From the NCBI GenBank assembly GCA_946626795.1, contig CAMOUZ010000051.1:1-7606 (forward strand): a stretch of 7,606 bases of DNA, written 5' to 3'. The stretch is from an uncultured Clostridia bacterium (lineage in GTDB: Bacteria > Bacillota > Clostridia > Christensenellales > CAG-1252). The position numbers and the translations under genes are program-made. This document shows, in pieces, positions 1 to 6,676 of this stretch; positions within the stretch are counted from its first letter, which is position 1; the number at the start of each line of letters is the position of its first letter. The notes beneath the pieces were generated by a model. That model was not told the DNA's origin, ran no database searches, and saw only the letters and a program-made list of their open reading frames with translations.

Positions 1-2549
1 CGGAGGTGGGCTCCGAGCTCACGCCGCCCCATGACATCACGGGCAAGAAGATCAAGCGTCATCTCCCCGGCGGGACGCTCGGCGACCTCTTCCTCGACCT
101 CGAAAAGCGGTCTTATGATCTTTTGAAAGATCATCCCATCAATGTAAAGCGCGTCGCGGAGGGAAAAAATCCCGCGAATTCCATCTGGCTCTGGGGAGAA
201 GGCACCAAGCCCGCCATCCCCGATTTCTACGAGAAAAACGGCATTCACGGCGCGATCATCAGCGCGGTGGACCTTCTGAAAGGCATCGGCAAAGGCGCGA
301 ATATGGAAGTCATCGACGTCCCCGGCGCGACGGGAAACGTGAACACCGATTTCGCCGCGAAAGGAAGAGCCGCGATCGACGCTTTGAAACACCTGGACTA
401 TGTCTACATTCACGTGGAAGCGCCCGACGAATCGGGACATCAAGGCAGCTTGGAAGATAAGATCACTTCCATCGAGAAAATCGACGCCGACATCGTCGGA
501 CCCGTCCTCGCTTATCTTAAAGACAGCGGAGAAGCTTATCGCGTCCTCGTCTGTCCCGATCATCCCACCCCTCTCGCCACGCGCACGCATTCCGCGGAGC
601 CCATCCCCTATCTTCTCTATAAGAGCGACCACGAGATCCATAGCGGCGTGGACCGTTACGACGAAGAGACAGCGCGCTCCACGGGCGTATATCTCGAAGA
701 AGGCTTCCACCTCATCGACAAAATGCTTTCGGAAGAATCGGAGGGGCATATCGAGGGGCTCAGCCCCGATCTCGTGACTTTCGGCGACGGGAGTGAAGCC
801 GACCTTTCGAAGGGAGAGGAAGACGCCGAAGCCCCCACCGAAACGGAAGGTCAAAACGAAGCGGAGGGTGAAAGCGCAAGCGAGCCCTCGGAAGCGCCGA
901 CAGAAGGAACGGACGGCGAAGGAGAAACGCCGAAAAAAGAGAAAAAGAAAGGTCGTTTCGCCGCCTTCTTCAAGAAACACCTCCTCCTTTTCATCATCCT
1001 CATCGCCTCCCTCGTCATCGCGGGCGGGCTCGCGGCGGGACATTTCATCGCCACCTATCATTATGCTTTCATCCATTCGGAAGGCGCCGTCGAGAAGGCG
1101 CTTTCCAAAGAAAAAGTCACCCGCTTCATCTTCAAAAAAGACGTCACGATCGAAGGCGATCTCGCTTTCGAGCGCCCCATCGATCTCGACCTCAATAAAC
1201 ACACTCTCACCGTGAACGGCACCCTTTCCCTCTCCCCCTCGGAGGACGTCACCATCGGCTATAAGAAAGGCAAGACCTACGTCCTCGGCGGCACCGTGGC
1301 GGCAAATAAGATCACGGCGGTGGGCACAGCGGATCTCCACATCCTCGCCGACCTTGCTTCGAGCGACGTCTCCCTGACCTGCGGCAAGACGGACATTCAA
1401 GGAAAGGTCACGGGCGAAAACGCCGTCCTCACGATCAATGCGGCGGAAGCTTCCGTTTCGGGCGAGATCTCGGGCGAGATCCTTCTCTCGGACGCTTGCG
1501 CTCTCACGCTCTCAAACAACGCGACGGCGGTCACGGGCGGACGCGAAGTGCGCCTCACGGAAGGAAGCGTCGGAACGATCAAAGACGCCGCGGTGGCATA
1601 CGTCTATGAAGGCGCGACGGTGGAGAAAGTAATAAATGCGGGCGCATATTATTACGTGACCAAGCTCGCCTCTCCCGCGAAGATCACCGTCCTGAACGAA
1701 GGAAACGATTATTACTGTTATGTCTCGGAGGTCATCAACGCAAAGAGCCTTATTTACAGCGTAAACGACTCTCCGGAAACCTCCGTGGACGTCGCGAATA
1801 GCGGCACGACGAGATTTAAGCTCGAAGGCATCGCCCCCGGCAAGCAGACCTTAAAGCTCCGCGCGACGGCGAACGGAGACCCCTCTTTCCTCGACAGCGA
1901 CGAAGTCACTTATACCTTCGATTTCGCCGTGAAGCTCGACGATCCCGCCGTCTCTATCGAAACGGAGGGAGAGAATGTGACCCTCGTCGTCCCCGCCGTG
2001 CGTTATGCGGAAAAATACGTCTATACCATCGACGGGACGGAATACGCAGAGACCTCTTCGGACGGTCTGAGGAGCGAGATCACGGACAAGGTCCAAGCGG
2101 GCGGCGTCCACGTCATCGAAGTGACCGCGAAGAGCAACAGCGAATATTTCACGGACAGCAATACCGTGATGACGAGCTATGTGAAATACGTGAAGATCGA
2201 AACGCCCACCCCAACCGTCACGAAAGATGGCGACCTCCTCACCTTCACCTGGGAAGCCGTCGAAGGCAGGAGCGACTATAAGATCGTCTACGGCGGCGAC
2301 ACCGTCTATACGAAAGGCACCTCCCTCTCCTTCACGAAGACGGAAGGCGCATCCTTCTCCGTCTCCGCTTTGGGCGGCGGCTACTATCGCGCGAGCGACA
2401 CTTATACGATGACCGCGGAGACCCTTGCGGAGCTCTTCCCCGAAGAAACGGCGGAGGAGAACGCCACGGAGGGCGAAAGCGGAACGACCGATGACGCCTC
2501 CGAGGACGAAGAAGACGCCGAGGAAAACAGCGCGACCGATACGGAATAA
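1..2549 (+). CDS. ApgM/COG3635-family phosphoglycerate mutase-like enzyme fused to a membrane-anchored extracytoplasmic stalk (5' partial)
   Basis: The frame is open to the left edge, so the true start is outside the window; the first in-frame GTG (position 6) lies inside the conserved domain and is numbered residue 1 here. Residues 1-243 match the C-terminal part of archaeal-type cofactor-independent phosphoglycerate mutase (alkaline phosphatase superfamily). Visible motifs are LTPPHDITGK (5-14), IWLWGEG (60-66), VPGATG (105-110), APDESGH with D141 and H145, PDH with D185/H186, and RTH with H195, the expected metal ligands. Bacterial members are often modelled as a homoserine kinase (ThrB2-like), so either 3-/2-phosphoglycerate interconversion or homoserine phosphorylation is possible. 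The enzyme domain normally ends near residue 243. Here an acidic linker (262-309), KKEKKKGR (310-317), one transmembrane helix (about 325-350), a beta-solenoid-like region (370-550), three Ig/Fn3-like modules (553-804) and an acidic tail follow. The basic patch before the helix predicts a cytoplasmic enzyme and an outside C-terminus. No LPXTG-type anchor is seen. The enzyme family call is firm; the stalk's role is unknown. Confidence 0.9.
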   Translation, partial: EVGSELTPPHDITGKKIKRHLPGGTLGDLFLDLEKRSYDLLKDHPINVKRVAEGKNPANSIWLWGEGTKPAIPDFYEKNGIHGAIISAVDLLKGIGKGANMEVIDVPGATGNVNTDFAAKGRAAIDALKHLDYVYIHVEAPDESGHQGSLEDKITSIEKIDADIVGPVLAYLKDSGEAYRVLVCPDHPTPLATRTHSAEPIPYLLYKSDHEIHSGVDRYDEETARSTGVYLEEGFHLIDKMLSEESEGHIEGLSPDLVTFGDGSEADLSKGEEDAEAPTETEGQNEAEGESASEPSEAPTEGTDGEGETPKKEKKKGRFAAFFKKHLLLFIILIASLVIAGGLAAGHFIATYHYAFIHSEGAVEKALSKEKVTRFIFKKDVTIEGDLAFERPIDLDLNKHTLTVNGTLSLSPSEDVTIGYKKGKTYVLGGTVAANKITAVGTADLHILADLASSDVSLTCGKTDIQGKVTGENAVLTINAAEASVSGEISGEILLSDACALTLSNNATAVTGGREVRLTEGSVGTIKDAAVAYVYEGATVEKVINAGAYYYVTKLASPAKITVLNEGNDYYCYVSEVINAKSLIYSVNDSPETSVDVANSGTTRFKLEGIAPGKQTLKLRATANGDPSFLDSDEVTYTFDFAVKLDDPAVSIETEGENVTLVVPAVRYAEKYVYTIDGTEYAETSSDGLRSEITDKVQAGGVHVIEVTAKSNSEYFTDSNTVMTSYVKYVKIETPTPTVTKDGDLLTFTWEAVEGRSDYKIVYGGDTVYTKGTSLSFTKTEGASFSVSALGGGYYRASDTYTMTAETLAELFPEETAEENATEGESGTTDDASEDEEDAEENSATDTE
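789..956 (+). other. Acidic low-complexity linker plus basic juxtamembrane patch
   Basis: Residues 262-309 of the fusion protein are dominated by E, D, G, S, T, A and P, with repeated short runs such as EGES and EGTDGEGE. They are followed by KKEKKKGR (310-317) just before the hydrophobic helix. It reads as a flexible spacer between the enzyme and the membrane; the positive residues fit the positive-inside rule with the enzyme in the cytoplasm. Confidence 0.75.
978..1055 (+). other. Single transmembrane helix of the fusion protein
   Basis: Residues 325-350 form a continuous hydrophobic stretch (core LLLFIILIASLVIAGGLAAG) flanked by lysines on the N-side. It is the only such segment visible in the protein. 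Lying more than 300 residues from the visible start, it is an internal type II signal anchor, not a cleavable signal peptide. Confidence 0.88.
1113..1655 (+). other. Beta-solenoid-like region of the fusion protein
   Basis: Residues 370-550 alternate hydrophobic and polar residues in short strands with recurring turns. The DLDLNKHTLTVNGTL stretch (393-407) resembles the opening turns (DLNGHT-LTV-G) of right-handed beta-helix surface proteins of gut Firmicutes. Short near-repeats such as SGEISGEI (485-492) occur. No catalytic residues of polysaccharide lyases are apparent. The fold is inferred from pattern only. Confidence 0.5.
1458..1481 (+). repeat. Perfect 12-bp tandem duplication
   Basis: The 12-base unit TCGGGCGAGATC occurs twice back to back (1458-1469 and 1470-1481), encoding SGEI-SGEI (residues 485-492). 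It keeps the frame and lies in the beta-solenoid-like region. It may be a recent slippage duplication that adds four residues to a turn. Confidence 0.85.
1662..2417 (+). repeat. Three tandem Ig/Fn3-like modules (protein-level repeat)
   Basis: Residues 553-643, 644-730 and 731-804 share a layout. Each has an early strand ending in a Y-x-I/V-x-G/D turn: SLIYSVND (581-588), KYVYTIDG (670-677), DYKIVYGG (757-764). Each then has a loop rich in S and T, a strand with a hydrophobic/A core (TLKLRATANG, VIEVTAKSN, FSVSALGGG), and a closing strand after an aromatic and a D: SFLDSDEVTYTF, YFTDSNTVMTSY, YYRASDTYTM. This resembles the Fn3-like domains of Gram-positive surface proteins, where they act as spacers or adhesion modules. 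Nucleotide identity between copies is low, so the duplications are old. Confidence 0.65.
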
Positions 2550-2553
2550 GGCT

Positions 2554-3402
2554 ATGACGTCAAAAAAAGTGCTCACCATCCAAGACGTGTCTTGCTTCGG
2601 GCAATGTTCCCTCACCGTGGCGCTGCCCATCCTCTCCGCGATGGGGATCGAGACCGCCATCATCCCTTCCGCCGTGCTCTCCACCCATACGGGCGGTTTC
2701 ACGGGCTATACCTTCCGCGATCTCACGGAGGACATCCCCGCCATCGGCGCGCATTGGGAGAAAGAGGGCGTCTTTTTCGACGCATTTTACACCGGTTATA
2801 TCGGGAGCAAGCGCCAGTTGCAATACATCAAAGACATCGTGAAAAAGAATGCGAAAGAGGGCGCTTTATTCATCGTGGACCCCGTCATGGCGGATCACGG
2901 CAAGCTTTATTACGGCTTCGATGAGGCTTTCGCCGCAGAGATGGCTTCTTTCGTGCAAGGCGCGGAGGTCATCCTGCCGAACCTCACGGAAGCCGCTTTC
3001 CTTCTCAAAGAACCTTACGTTGAGAGCGGCTATGACAAAGCGCATATCGAAGGTCTTCTTCGCAGGCTCTCCGCGCTGAACGGCGGGGACGTCGTCCTGA
3101 CAGGCGTATCTTTCTCCCGAGACAAGCTCGGCATCGCCGCTTATTCCAAGGCGAAGGACAGCGTGCATTATTACTTCGAGGAACGCATCGAAGGCAGTTT
3201 CCACGGCACGGGCGACGTCTATGCTTCCACCTTCGTGGGCGGCATCGTCCGCGGGCTCTCTTTGGAAGACGCCGCAGATCTCGCCGTGGACTATACCGTA
3301 CGCGCCATCCGCGCCACCTTCCCCGTCCGCAGCGAGCATTGGTACGGCGTGCGTTTTGAGGAAGCCCTGCCTTATCTCGTCCATAGAACGGAAGCGCTCT
3401 GA
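2554..3402 (+). CDS. pdxY: Pyridoxamine/pyridoxal kinase (PdxK/PdxY-type)
   Basis: A 282-residue ribokinase-fold enzyme of the PF08543/COG2240 family, predicted to phosphorylate pyridoxal, pyridoxamine or pyridoxine with ATP in the cytoplasm for pyridoxal 5'-phosphate salvage. Signatures are the N-terminal VSCFGQCSLTVALPILSAMG (12-31), SAVLSTHTGGF (39-49), DPVMADHGKLY (109-119), PNLTEA (142-147) and the anion-hole motif FHGTGD (217-222 region), where D221 is the expected catalytic base. Length fits the family. The ATG at 2554 is chosen because family similarity begins immediately after it; the frame is open upstream to 2425, but that stretch overlaps the previous gene's acidic tail in another frame and looks like a shadow. 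Only 4 bases separate it from the upstream stop, and no well-spaced Shine-Dalgarno is visible (AAGG lies 3 nt from the ATG), so coupling by reinitiation is likely. The exact choice among pdxY, pdxK and a generic pyridoxamine kinase symbol is uncertain. Confidence 0.9.
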   Translation: MTSKKVLTIQDVSCFGQCSLTVALPILSAMGIETAIIPSAVLSTHTGGFTGYTFRDLTEDIPAIGAHWEKEGVFFDAFYTGYIGSKRQLQYIKDIVKKNAKEGALFIVDPVMADHGKLYYGFDEAFAAEMASFVQGAEVILPNLTEAAFLLKEPYVESGYDKAHIEGLLRRLSALNGGDVVLTGVSFSRDKLGIAAYSKAKDSVHYYFEERIEGSFHGTGDVYASTFVGGIVRGLSLEDAADLAVDYTVRAIRATFPVRSEHWYGVRFEEALPYLVHRTEAL

Positions 3403-3431
3403 AATACGACGAGAAAAAGAAATAAATATAA

Positions 3432-3467
3432 AAAAAGCCCGCCGCTCTGATAAGCGACGGACTTTTT
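3432..3467 (-). terminator. Bidirectional rho-independent terminator, better fitted to the - strand
   Basis: Arms 3436-3446 and 3453-3463 form an 11-position stem around a 6-nt loop, extended by A-T pairs from the flanking A and T runs. On the - strand transcript all positions pair (two as G-U) and the hairpin is followed by seven U residues, ending the operon that finishes with the symporter. Read on the + strand the two wobble positions become C-A mismatches (3438/3461 and 3442/3457), but a five-T run still follows, so it probably also serves the kinase transcript. Confidence 0.88.
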
Positions 3468-3488
3468 ATTCAATTGATTATTCGCCGA

Positions 3489-5183
3489 TTATTCCTCGTC
3501 GGAAGCAGCGGAGGCTTCCGCCGCGATGATGTCTTCCGAGGCGGGAACTGCTTCCTCGGCGATCTCCCTTTCCGCTTCTGCGGCTTCAACATATTCCACG
3601 CCGTCTACGATGACTTTCCCGGCCTCGGTCTCGACGCTCTTTGCGCCCGTCGCTCTGTCAAAGAGGTCGGTGATCTCCTTGGAGGGCGCCTCCGTGAAAT
3701 GACTGACCAAGAGGATCGTGGCAAGACCCGCGATGAAGCCCGGAATGATCTCATAAAGCTCGGTATTTACCGCGACGCTCTTCATTCCGTAATACTCCAT
3801 ATTGAAGAGGATCATCCAAAGAATATCCACGACGAAGCCGACGATGATACCCGCTGTGGCGCCCTTATAATTCACTCTGCGATTATAGAGGGAGAGCAAA
3901 AGCACGGGGCCGAACGCCGCGCCGAAAGCCGCCCAAGCCGCCGACACCAAAGTCATAATGGTGGAGAAAGCGGGAACGATGGGCTTATCGCCGAATCCGA
4001 GGAAGGCGATGAAGAAGGCGACGACGGACGCCGCAATGACGACGATCCTACCCACCCAAACGATCTCCTTCTCCGAGGCATTCTGACGGATGGTGGTCTT
4101 ATAGATATCCGAAGCGAAGGCGGAAGAGGAAGCGAGAAGCTGGGAATCCGCCGTGCTCATCGACGCGGCGAGAATCGCCGTGATGACAAGCCCCCCAATG
4201 AAGGCGGGGAACGCCTTTTGCGCGAGGGTGATAAAGACGGTGGAAGAAGCATCTTCAAGCGAAGCGCCGAGATACTTCCTGCCGACGAGCGCCACGACGG
4301 TAGCGAAAGTCAAGATCAAGATCGTCCAAGTGCTGCCGACGATCTGCGACTTTTTCATCTCCTTCTCGGACTTGATGGACATATAACGAACGACGATATG
4401 CGGCATGCCGAAATAACCGAGCCCCCAGCCGAGACCGGTGAGGATCGTCGCCAAGCTCGACCACCAATTATCTCCGATCGCAAACATATTCCAGAAATTA
4501 TCTGGCAAAGCGGACGCCGTCTCGGGCGCTTTCAGCACCGCGACGGAAACGATGGGGAGCAGCATCAGCGCCGCAAGCATGATCATTCCTTGGAAGAAGT
4601 CCGTCCAACAGACTGCGTTGAAGCCGCCGAGGAAGAGGTACGCAATGATGATGATCATACTGATCAACATCGCGATGCGCTCATCCAATCCGAAGATCTG
4701 ATTAAAAAGCGTGCCCGCCGCCTTGATGCTCGACGCACCGTACACGCAGTACACGATCACGAAGATCACCGCGCAGATGACCTGCAATTCTTTCCGCTTG
4801 CTCTTGAAACGATTGGTAAGATACTGCGGGATCGTGATGCTGTCCTGCGCGAGAATGGAATATCTTCTGAGGCGCGGCGCCAAGAAGATCCAAGCGAGGA
4901 CCGTGCCGATGGCGAGACCGATGGAGATCCAGACCTGCCCGAGCCCCGCCGCATAGATGGCGCCCGGGAGTCCCATCAAAACCCATGCGCTCATATCGGA
5001 CGCGCCCGCGCTGAGAGCCGAGACGATGCCATTCATCTTTCTTCCGCCAAGGAAGAATCCCTTTTCACCGGTGTCCGTCTTCGTCTTCAAAAAGAAGAAG
5101 ACGCCCACGCCGATCACAAGCAAAAAGTACAGCACAAATGCCACGACATTGCCCGCTTTTACTTCCGCTATCACATGACTCAT
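3489..5183 (-). CDS. putP: Sodium/proline symporter, PutP-type (SSS family)
   Basis: A 564-residue polytopic membrane protein of the sodium:solute symporter family, expected to import L-proline with Na+. The segment GASDMSAWVLMGLPGAIY (60-77) closely matches the PutP TM2 sodium-site region, with D63 and S65 as probable equivalents of E. coli D55 and S57. R48 precedes it in the loop where E. coli has R40. AILAASMSTADSQLLASSSA (336-355) is the SSS signature, with S343/T344 at the second sodium-site position. About 12-13 hydrophobic segments run from residue 12 to about 494. The core matches the ~500-residue family length, but a tail of ~65 residues follows, ending in an A/E-rich acidic region (about 532-564), which is unusual. 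The ATG at 5183 has a near-perfect AAGGAGGA at 5191-5198, 7 nt away. It is last in the - strand run and is followed by the terminator. Substrate could be another small solute, but similarity to PutP itself is strong. Confidence 0.92.
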   Translation of the reverse strand: MSHVIAEVKAGNVVAFVLYFLLVIGVGVFFFLKTKTDTGEKGFFLGGRKMNGIVSALSAGASDMSAWVLMGLPGAIYAAGLGQVWISIGLAIGTVLAWIFLAPRLRRYSILAQDSITIPQYLTNRFKSKRKELQVICAVIFVIVYCVYGASSIKAAGTLFNQIFGLDERIAMLISMIIIIAYLFLGGFNAVCWTDFFQGMIMLAALMLLPIVSVAVLKAPETASALPDNFWNMFAIGDNWWSSLATILTGLGWGLGYFGMPHIVVRYMSIKSEKEMKKSQIVGSTWTILILTFATVVALVGRKYLGASLEDASSTVFITLAQKAFPAFIGGLVITAILAASMSTADSQLLASSSAFASDIYKTTIRQNASEKEIVWVGRIVVIAASVVAFFIAFLGFGDKPIVPAFSTIMTLVSAAWAAFGAAFGPVLLLSLYNRRVNYKGATAGIIVGFVVDILWMILFNMEYYGMKSVAVNTELYEIIPGFIAGLATILLVSHFTEAPSKEITDLFDRATGAKSVETEAGKVIVDGVEYVEAAEAEREIAEEAVPASEDIIAAEASAASDEE

Positions 5184-5190
5184 TTGTATG

Positions 5191-5198
5191 TCCTCCTT
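5191..5198 (-). promoter_or_regulatory. Strong Shine-Dalgarno for putP, overlapping the upstream stop codon
   Basis: Read on the - strand, TAAGGAGGA runs from 5199 to 5191: the TAA (5197-5199) is the stop of the zinc-ribbon gene and AAGGAGGA is the ribosome binding site, 7 nt before the putP ATG. This fixes the start and suggests coupled translation. Confidence 0.9.
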
Positions 5199-5895
5199 AC
5201 GCCTTATACAAGATCCTGCCGCAATCAGGACATTCGATAAAGTTTTCTCCGTTCAATCTGACAATGGCGTCGCCCGCGAGCTCCATAAAGCATCCGCCGC
5301 AGCTCCTGCCCCCTTGCAAAGGCACGACCACGGGGATCTTGGACTTCCTGAGCCGTTTATAGACGTCGAGGAAGCGCGGCGTGCATTTCTTCTCGATCTC
5401 CGCGATCTCCGCTTGGAGTTTCTTCGCTTCCGGCATAAGCTTCGCCTTCTCTTCGTCATAACGCGCCTTGCTCGCATTGAGTTTCTTCGCCGCGTCCTTG
5501 CCCGCAGCCATCGTCGCCGCGTGCGCTTGATTCATCTCCACGATCCTCGAACTCATCTTGCCGATCTCCTGCGAGAGATTCTTCAATTGATTGATGAGCT
5601 TCTGGATATTGCGGGAGAAGAACTCCGCGCCATTCAGATCCGTGACTTCGGGGACTGCGCTCTCCATCTCGGCGAGCTCCTTTTCCAAGGTCTCGTACTC
5701 TGCGATGAGCGCGTCCATTTGTTTGATCATTTCGCCCGCTTCGCGGTTTTGCTTTCCGACCTGCTCCTGCGCGGCGGTCACCGTGCCCTTATTCTGGGCG
5801 TACTCGCGCGCGGCTTCGCTCTGTAAAAGCGTGCTTTCCAGCTTGATGAGCTTTCTGTCGAGGTCCTGATATTCAAGCATTACGGATAAATCCAT
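5197..5895 (-). CDS. Coiled-coil protein with C-terminal C4 zinc ribbon (COG1579 family)
   Basis: A 232-residue protein. Residues about 8-172 are charged and heptad-like (for example LDRKLIKLESTLL, YETLEKELAEME, LINQLKNLSQEIGKM), predicting a long coiled-coil hairpin; a short break around 80-95 (VPEVTDLNGAEFF) fits the family's turn. The C-terminus carries the zf-RING_7/DUF164-like ribbon with CGGC (C199, C202) and CPDC (C222, C225), expected to bind one Zn. Length is typical. The family is nucleic-acid-binding-like but has no settled biochemical role; in Clostridia it often sits after trmK and nif3 homologues, as here. AAGGAG at 5902-5907, 6 nt before the ATG, supports the start. It is separated from the upstream gene by 22 nt and from putP by 13 nt. 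Confidence 0.9.
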   Translation of the reverse strand: MDLSVMLEYQDLDRKLIKLESTLLQSEAAREYAQNKGTVTAAQEQVGKQNREAGEMIKQMDALIAEYETLEKELAEMESAVPEVTDLNGAEFFSRNIQKLINQLKNLSQEIGKMSSRIVEMNQAHAATMAAGKDAAKKLNASKARYDEEKAKLMPEAKKLQAEIAEIEKKCTPRFLDVYKRLRKSKIPVVVPLQGGRSCGGCFMELAGDAIVRLNGENFIECPDCGRILYKA

Positions 5896-5901
5896 TTCCT
5901 A

Positions 5902-5907
5902 CTCCTT
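5902..5907 (-). promoter_or_regulatory. Shine-Dalgarno of the zinc-ribbon gene
   Basis: AAGGAG on the - strand, 6 nt upstream of the ATG at 5895 and inside the 22-nt gap after the Nif3-family stop. No promoter can be fitted in this gap, so the gene must be read from an upstream promoter. Confidence 0.85.
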
Positions 5908-5917
5908 CCCTTAGGCT

Positions 5918-6676
5918 TCACGCATAAGGATTTATATTGTGTCGGCTGACGATCACTTCGACGCCGTCGAAGCTCTCCGCCAAATATTTTGCCATATTCT
6001 CCGTGAAAGCCCATTCGCTCGCATAATGCGTGGTCTCCACGATCTTCACGCCGAGGTCTCGCGCCATCGACGCATAATTATGTTTCACATCCGCCGTCAC
6101 GATGCAGGCGTCCGTCTCTTTCGCCCGAAGGATCATCTCCTCCGAGATCCCCGCGCCGCAAGAGGTGATGACGCGGCGGACTTTCCCCTCTCCGACGGAG
6201 CGAACGACGCTGTCCGCGAGCGCGGACTTGACCTTCGCCTTAAAGTCCTCCAAAGATATCTCCTTTTCGAGATCAAACTCGATGGCAAAGCCATCTTCCT
6301 TTATCTGATAGTCCTTTGCGCCGAGCGCCAAGGCAAGGTGACGGTTATTCCCCTCTTCCGCGCGGTCGTAATTCGTATGGAGAGCGATCGCCGCGACGCC
6401 TCTCTCGATAAGATCCAAAACCACGCCACCCGTATAGCTCTCGTCCGTGACGTTCTTCCGCTCCCGGAAGATCACGGGGTGATGGGAAACGATGAGCTCT
6501 GCGCCGAGATCTCGCGCTTCCTTTATGACCTCGTGGGTGACGTCCAAGGCGACGAGCACCTTCTTGACCGCTTTCCCCGCGTGTCCGACGAGAAGCCCGA
6601 CATTGTCATAGGAGAGCGCCGTCTCAAAAGGAAAAGCGGCATTCAGCTTGTCTCTCAGATCACGAACGGTATACAT
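5918..6676 (-). CDS. Nif3/YbgI-family dinuclear metal-binding protein
   Basis: A 252-residue member of the Nif3-like (DUF34, PF01784) family, often labelled 'GTP cyclohydrolase 1 type 2 homolog'. The metal-site motifs are complete: SHHPVIF (H65, H66), LHTNYD (H100, D104) and ETTHYASEW (H217, E221). The N-terminal AFPFETALSYDNVGLLVG (14-31) is also characteristic. It is the short YbgI-like form and lacks the PII-like insert that lengthens B. subtilis YqfO. Its molecular function is unresolved; a role in metal handling or cofactor/nucleotide metabolism is proposed for the family. The start ATG lies inside the end of trmK (17-nt overlap), with AAGGAG at 6687-6692 10 nt upstream. The adjacency to trmK matches the yqfN-yqfO pair of Firmicutes. 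Confidence 0.92.
   Translation of the reverse strand: MYTVRDLRDKLNAAFPFETALSYDNVGLLVGHAGKAVKKVLVALDVTHEVIKEARDLGAELIVSHHPVIFRERKNVTDESYTGGVVLDLIERGVAAIALHTNYDRAEEGNNRHLALALGAKDYQIKEDGFAIEFDLEKEISLEDFKAKVKSALADSVVRSVGEGKVRRVITSCGAGISEEMILRAKETDACIVTADVKHNYASMARDLGVKIVETTHYASEWAFTENMAKYLAESFDGVEVIVSRHNINPYA

Noticed and set aside
6..8. GTG at position 6 as the true start of the fusion gene.
   Set aside because: It lies within the conserved enzyme domain (the LTPPHD motif follows directly), which lacks its N-terminal half and first metal ligands, so the gene begins left of the window.
774..776. An in-frame GTG that could begin a separate membrane protein after the enzyme domain, with GAGGGG about 14-17 nt upstream.
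   Set aside because: There is no stop between the enzyme and this codon, the spacing is too long for a normal ribosome binding site, and there is no ATG after residue 240 before the membrane helix. An internal start remains a minor possibility.
2425..2553. A 43-codon N-terminal extension of the B6 kinase from an earlier ATG.
   Set aside because: It is the out-of-frame reading of the fusion gene's acidic tail, giving R/K/T/P-rich sequence; family similarity starts only after the ATG at 2554.
1851..2702. A 283-codon open frame on the - strand across the end of the fusion gene and the start of the B6 kinase.
   Set aside because: Its composition (R, G, V, F, D rich, no motifs) fits a shadow, and it spans the junction of two well-supported genes on the other strand.
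3403..3488. A possible small gene or regulatory RNA in the convergent intergenic gap.
   Set aside because: The 86 bases are explained by A-rich sequence and the shared terminator; no start with a ribosome binding site is present.
3474..5240. A 588-codon open frame on the + strand opposite putP.
   Set aside because: It is the antisense of a clear symporter gene. Its translation is rich in R, D, E and H with no recognisable domain, a typical shadow frame in GC-rich DNA.
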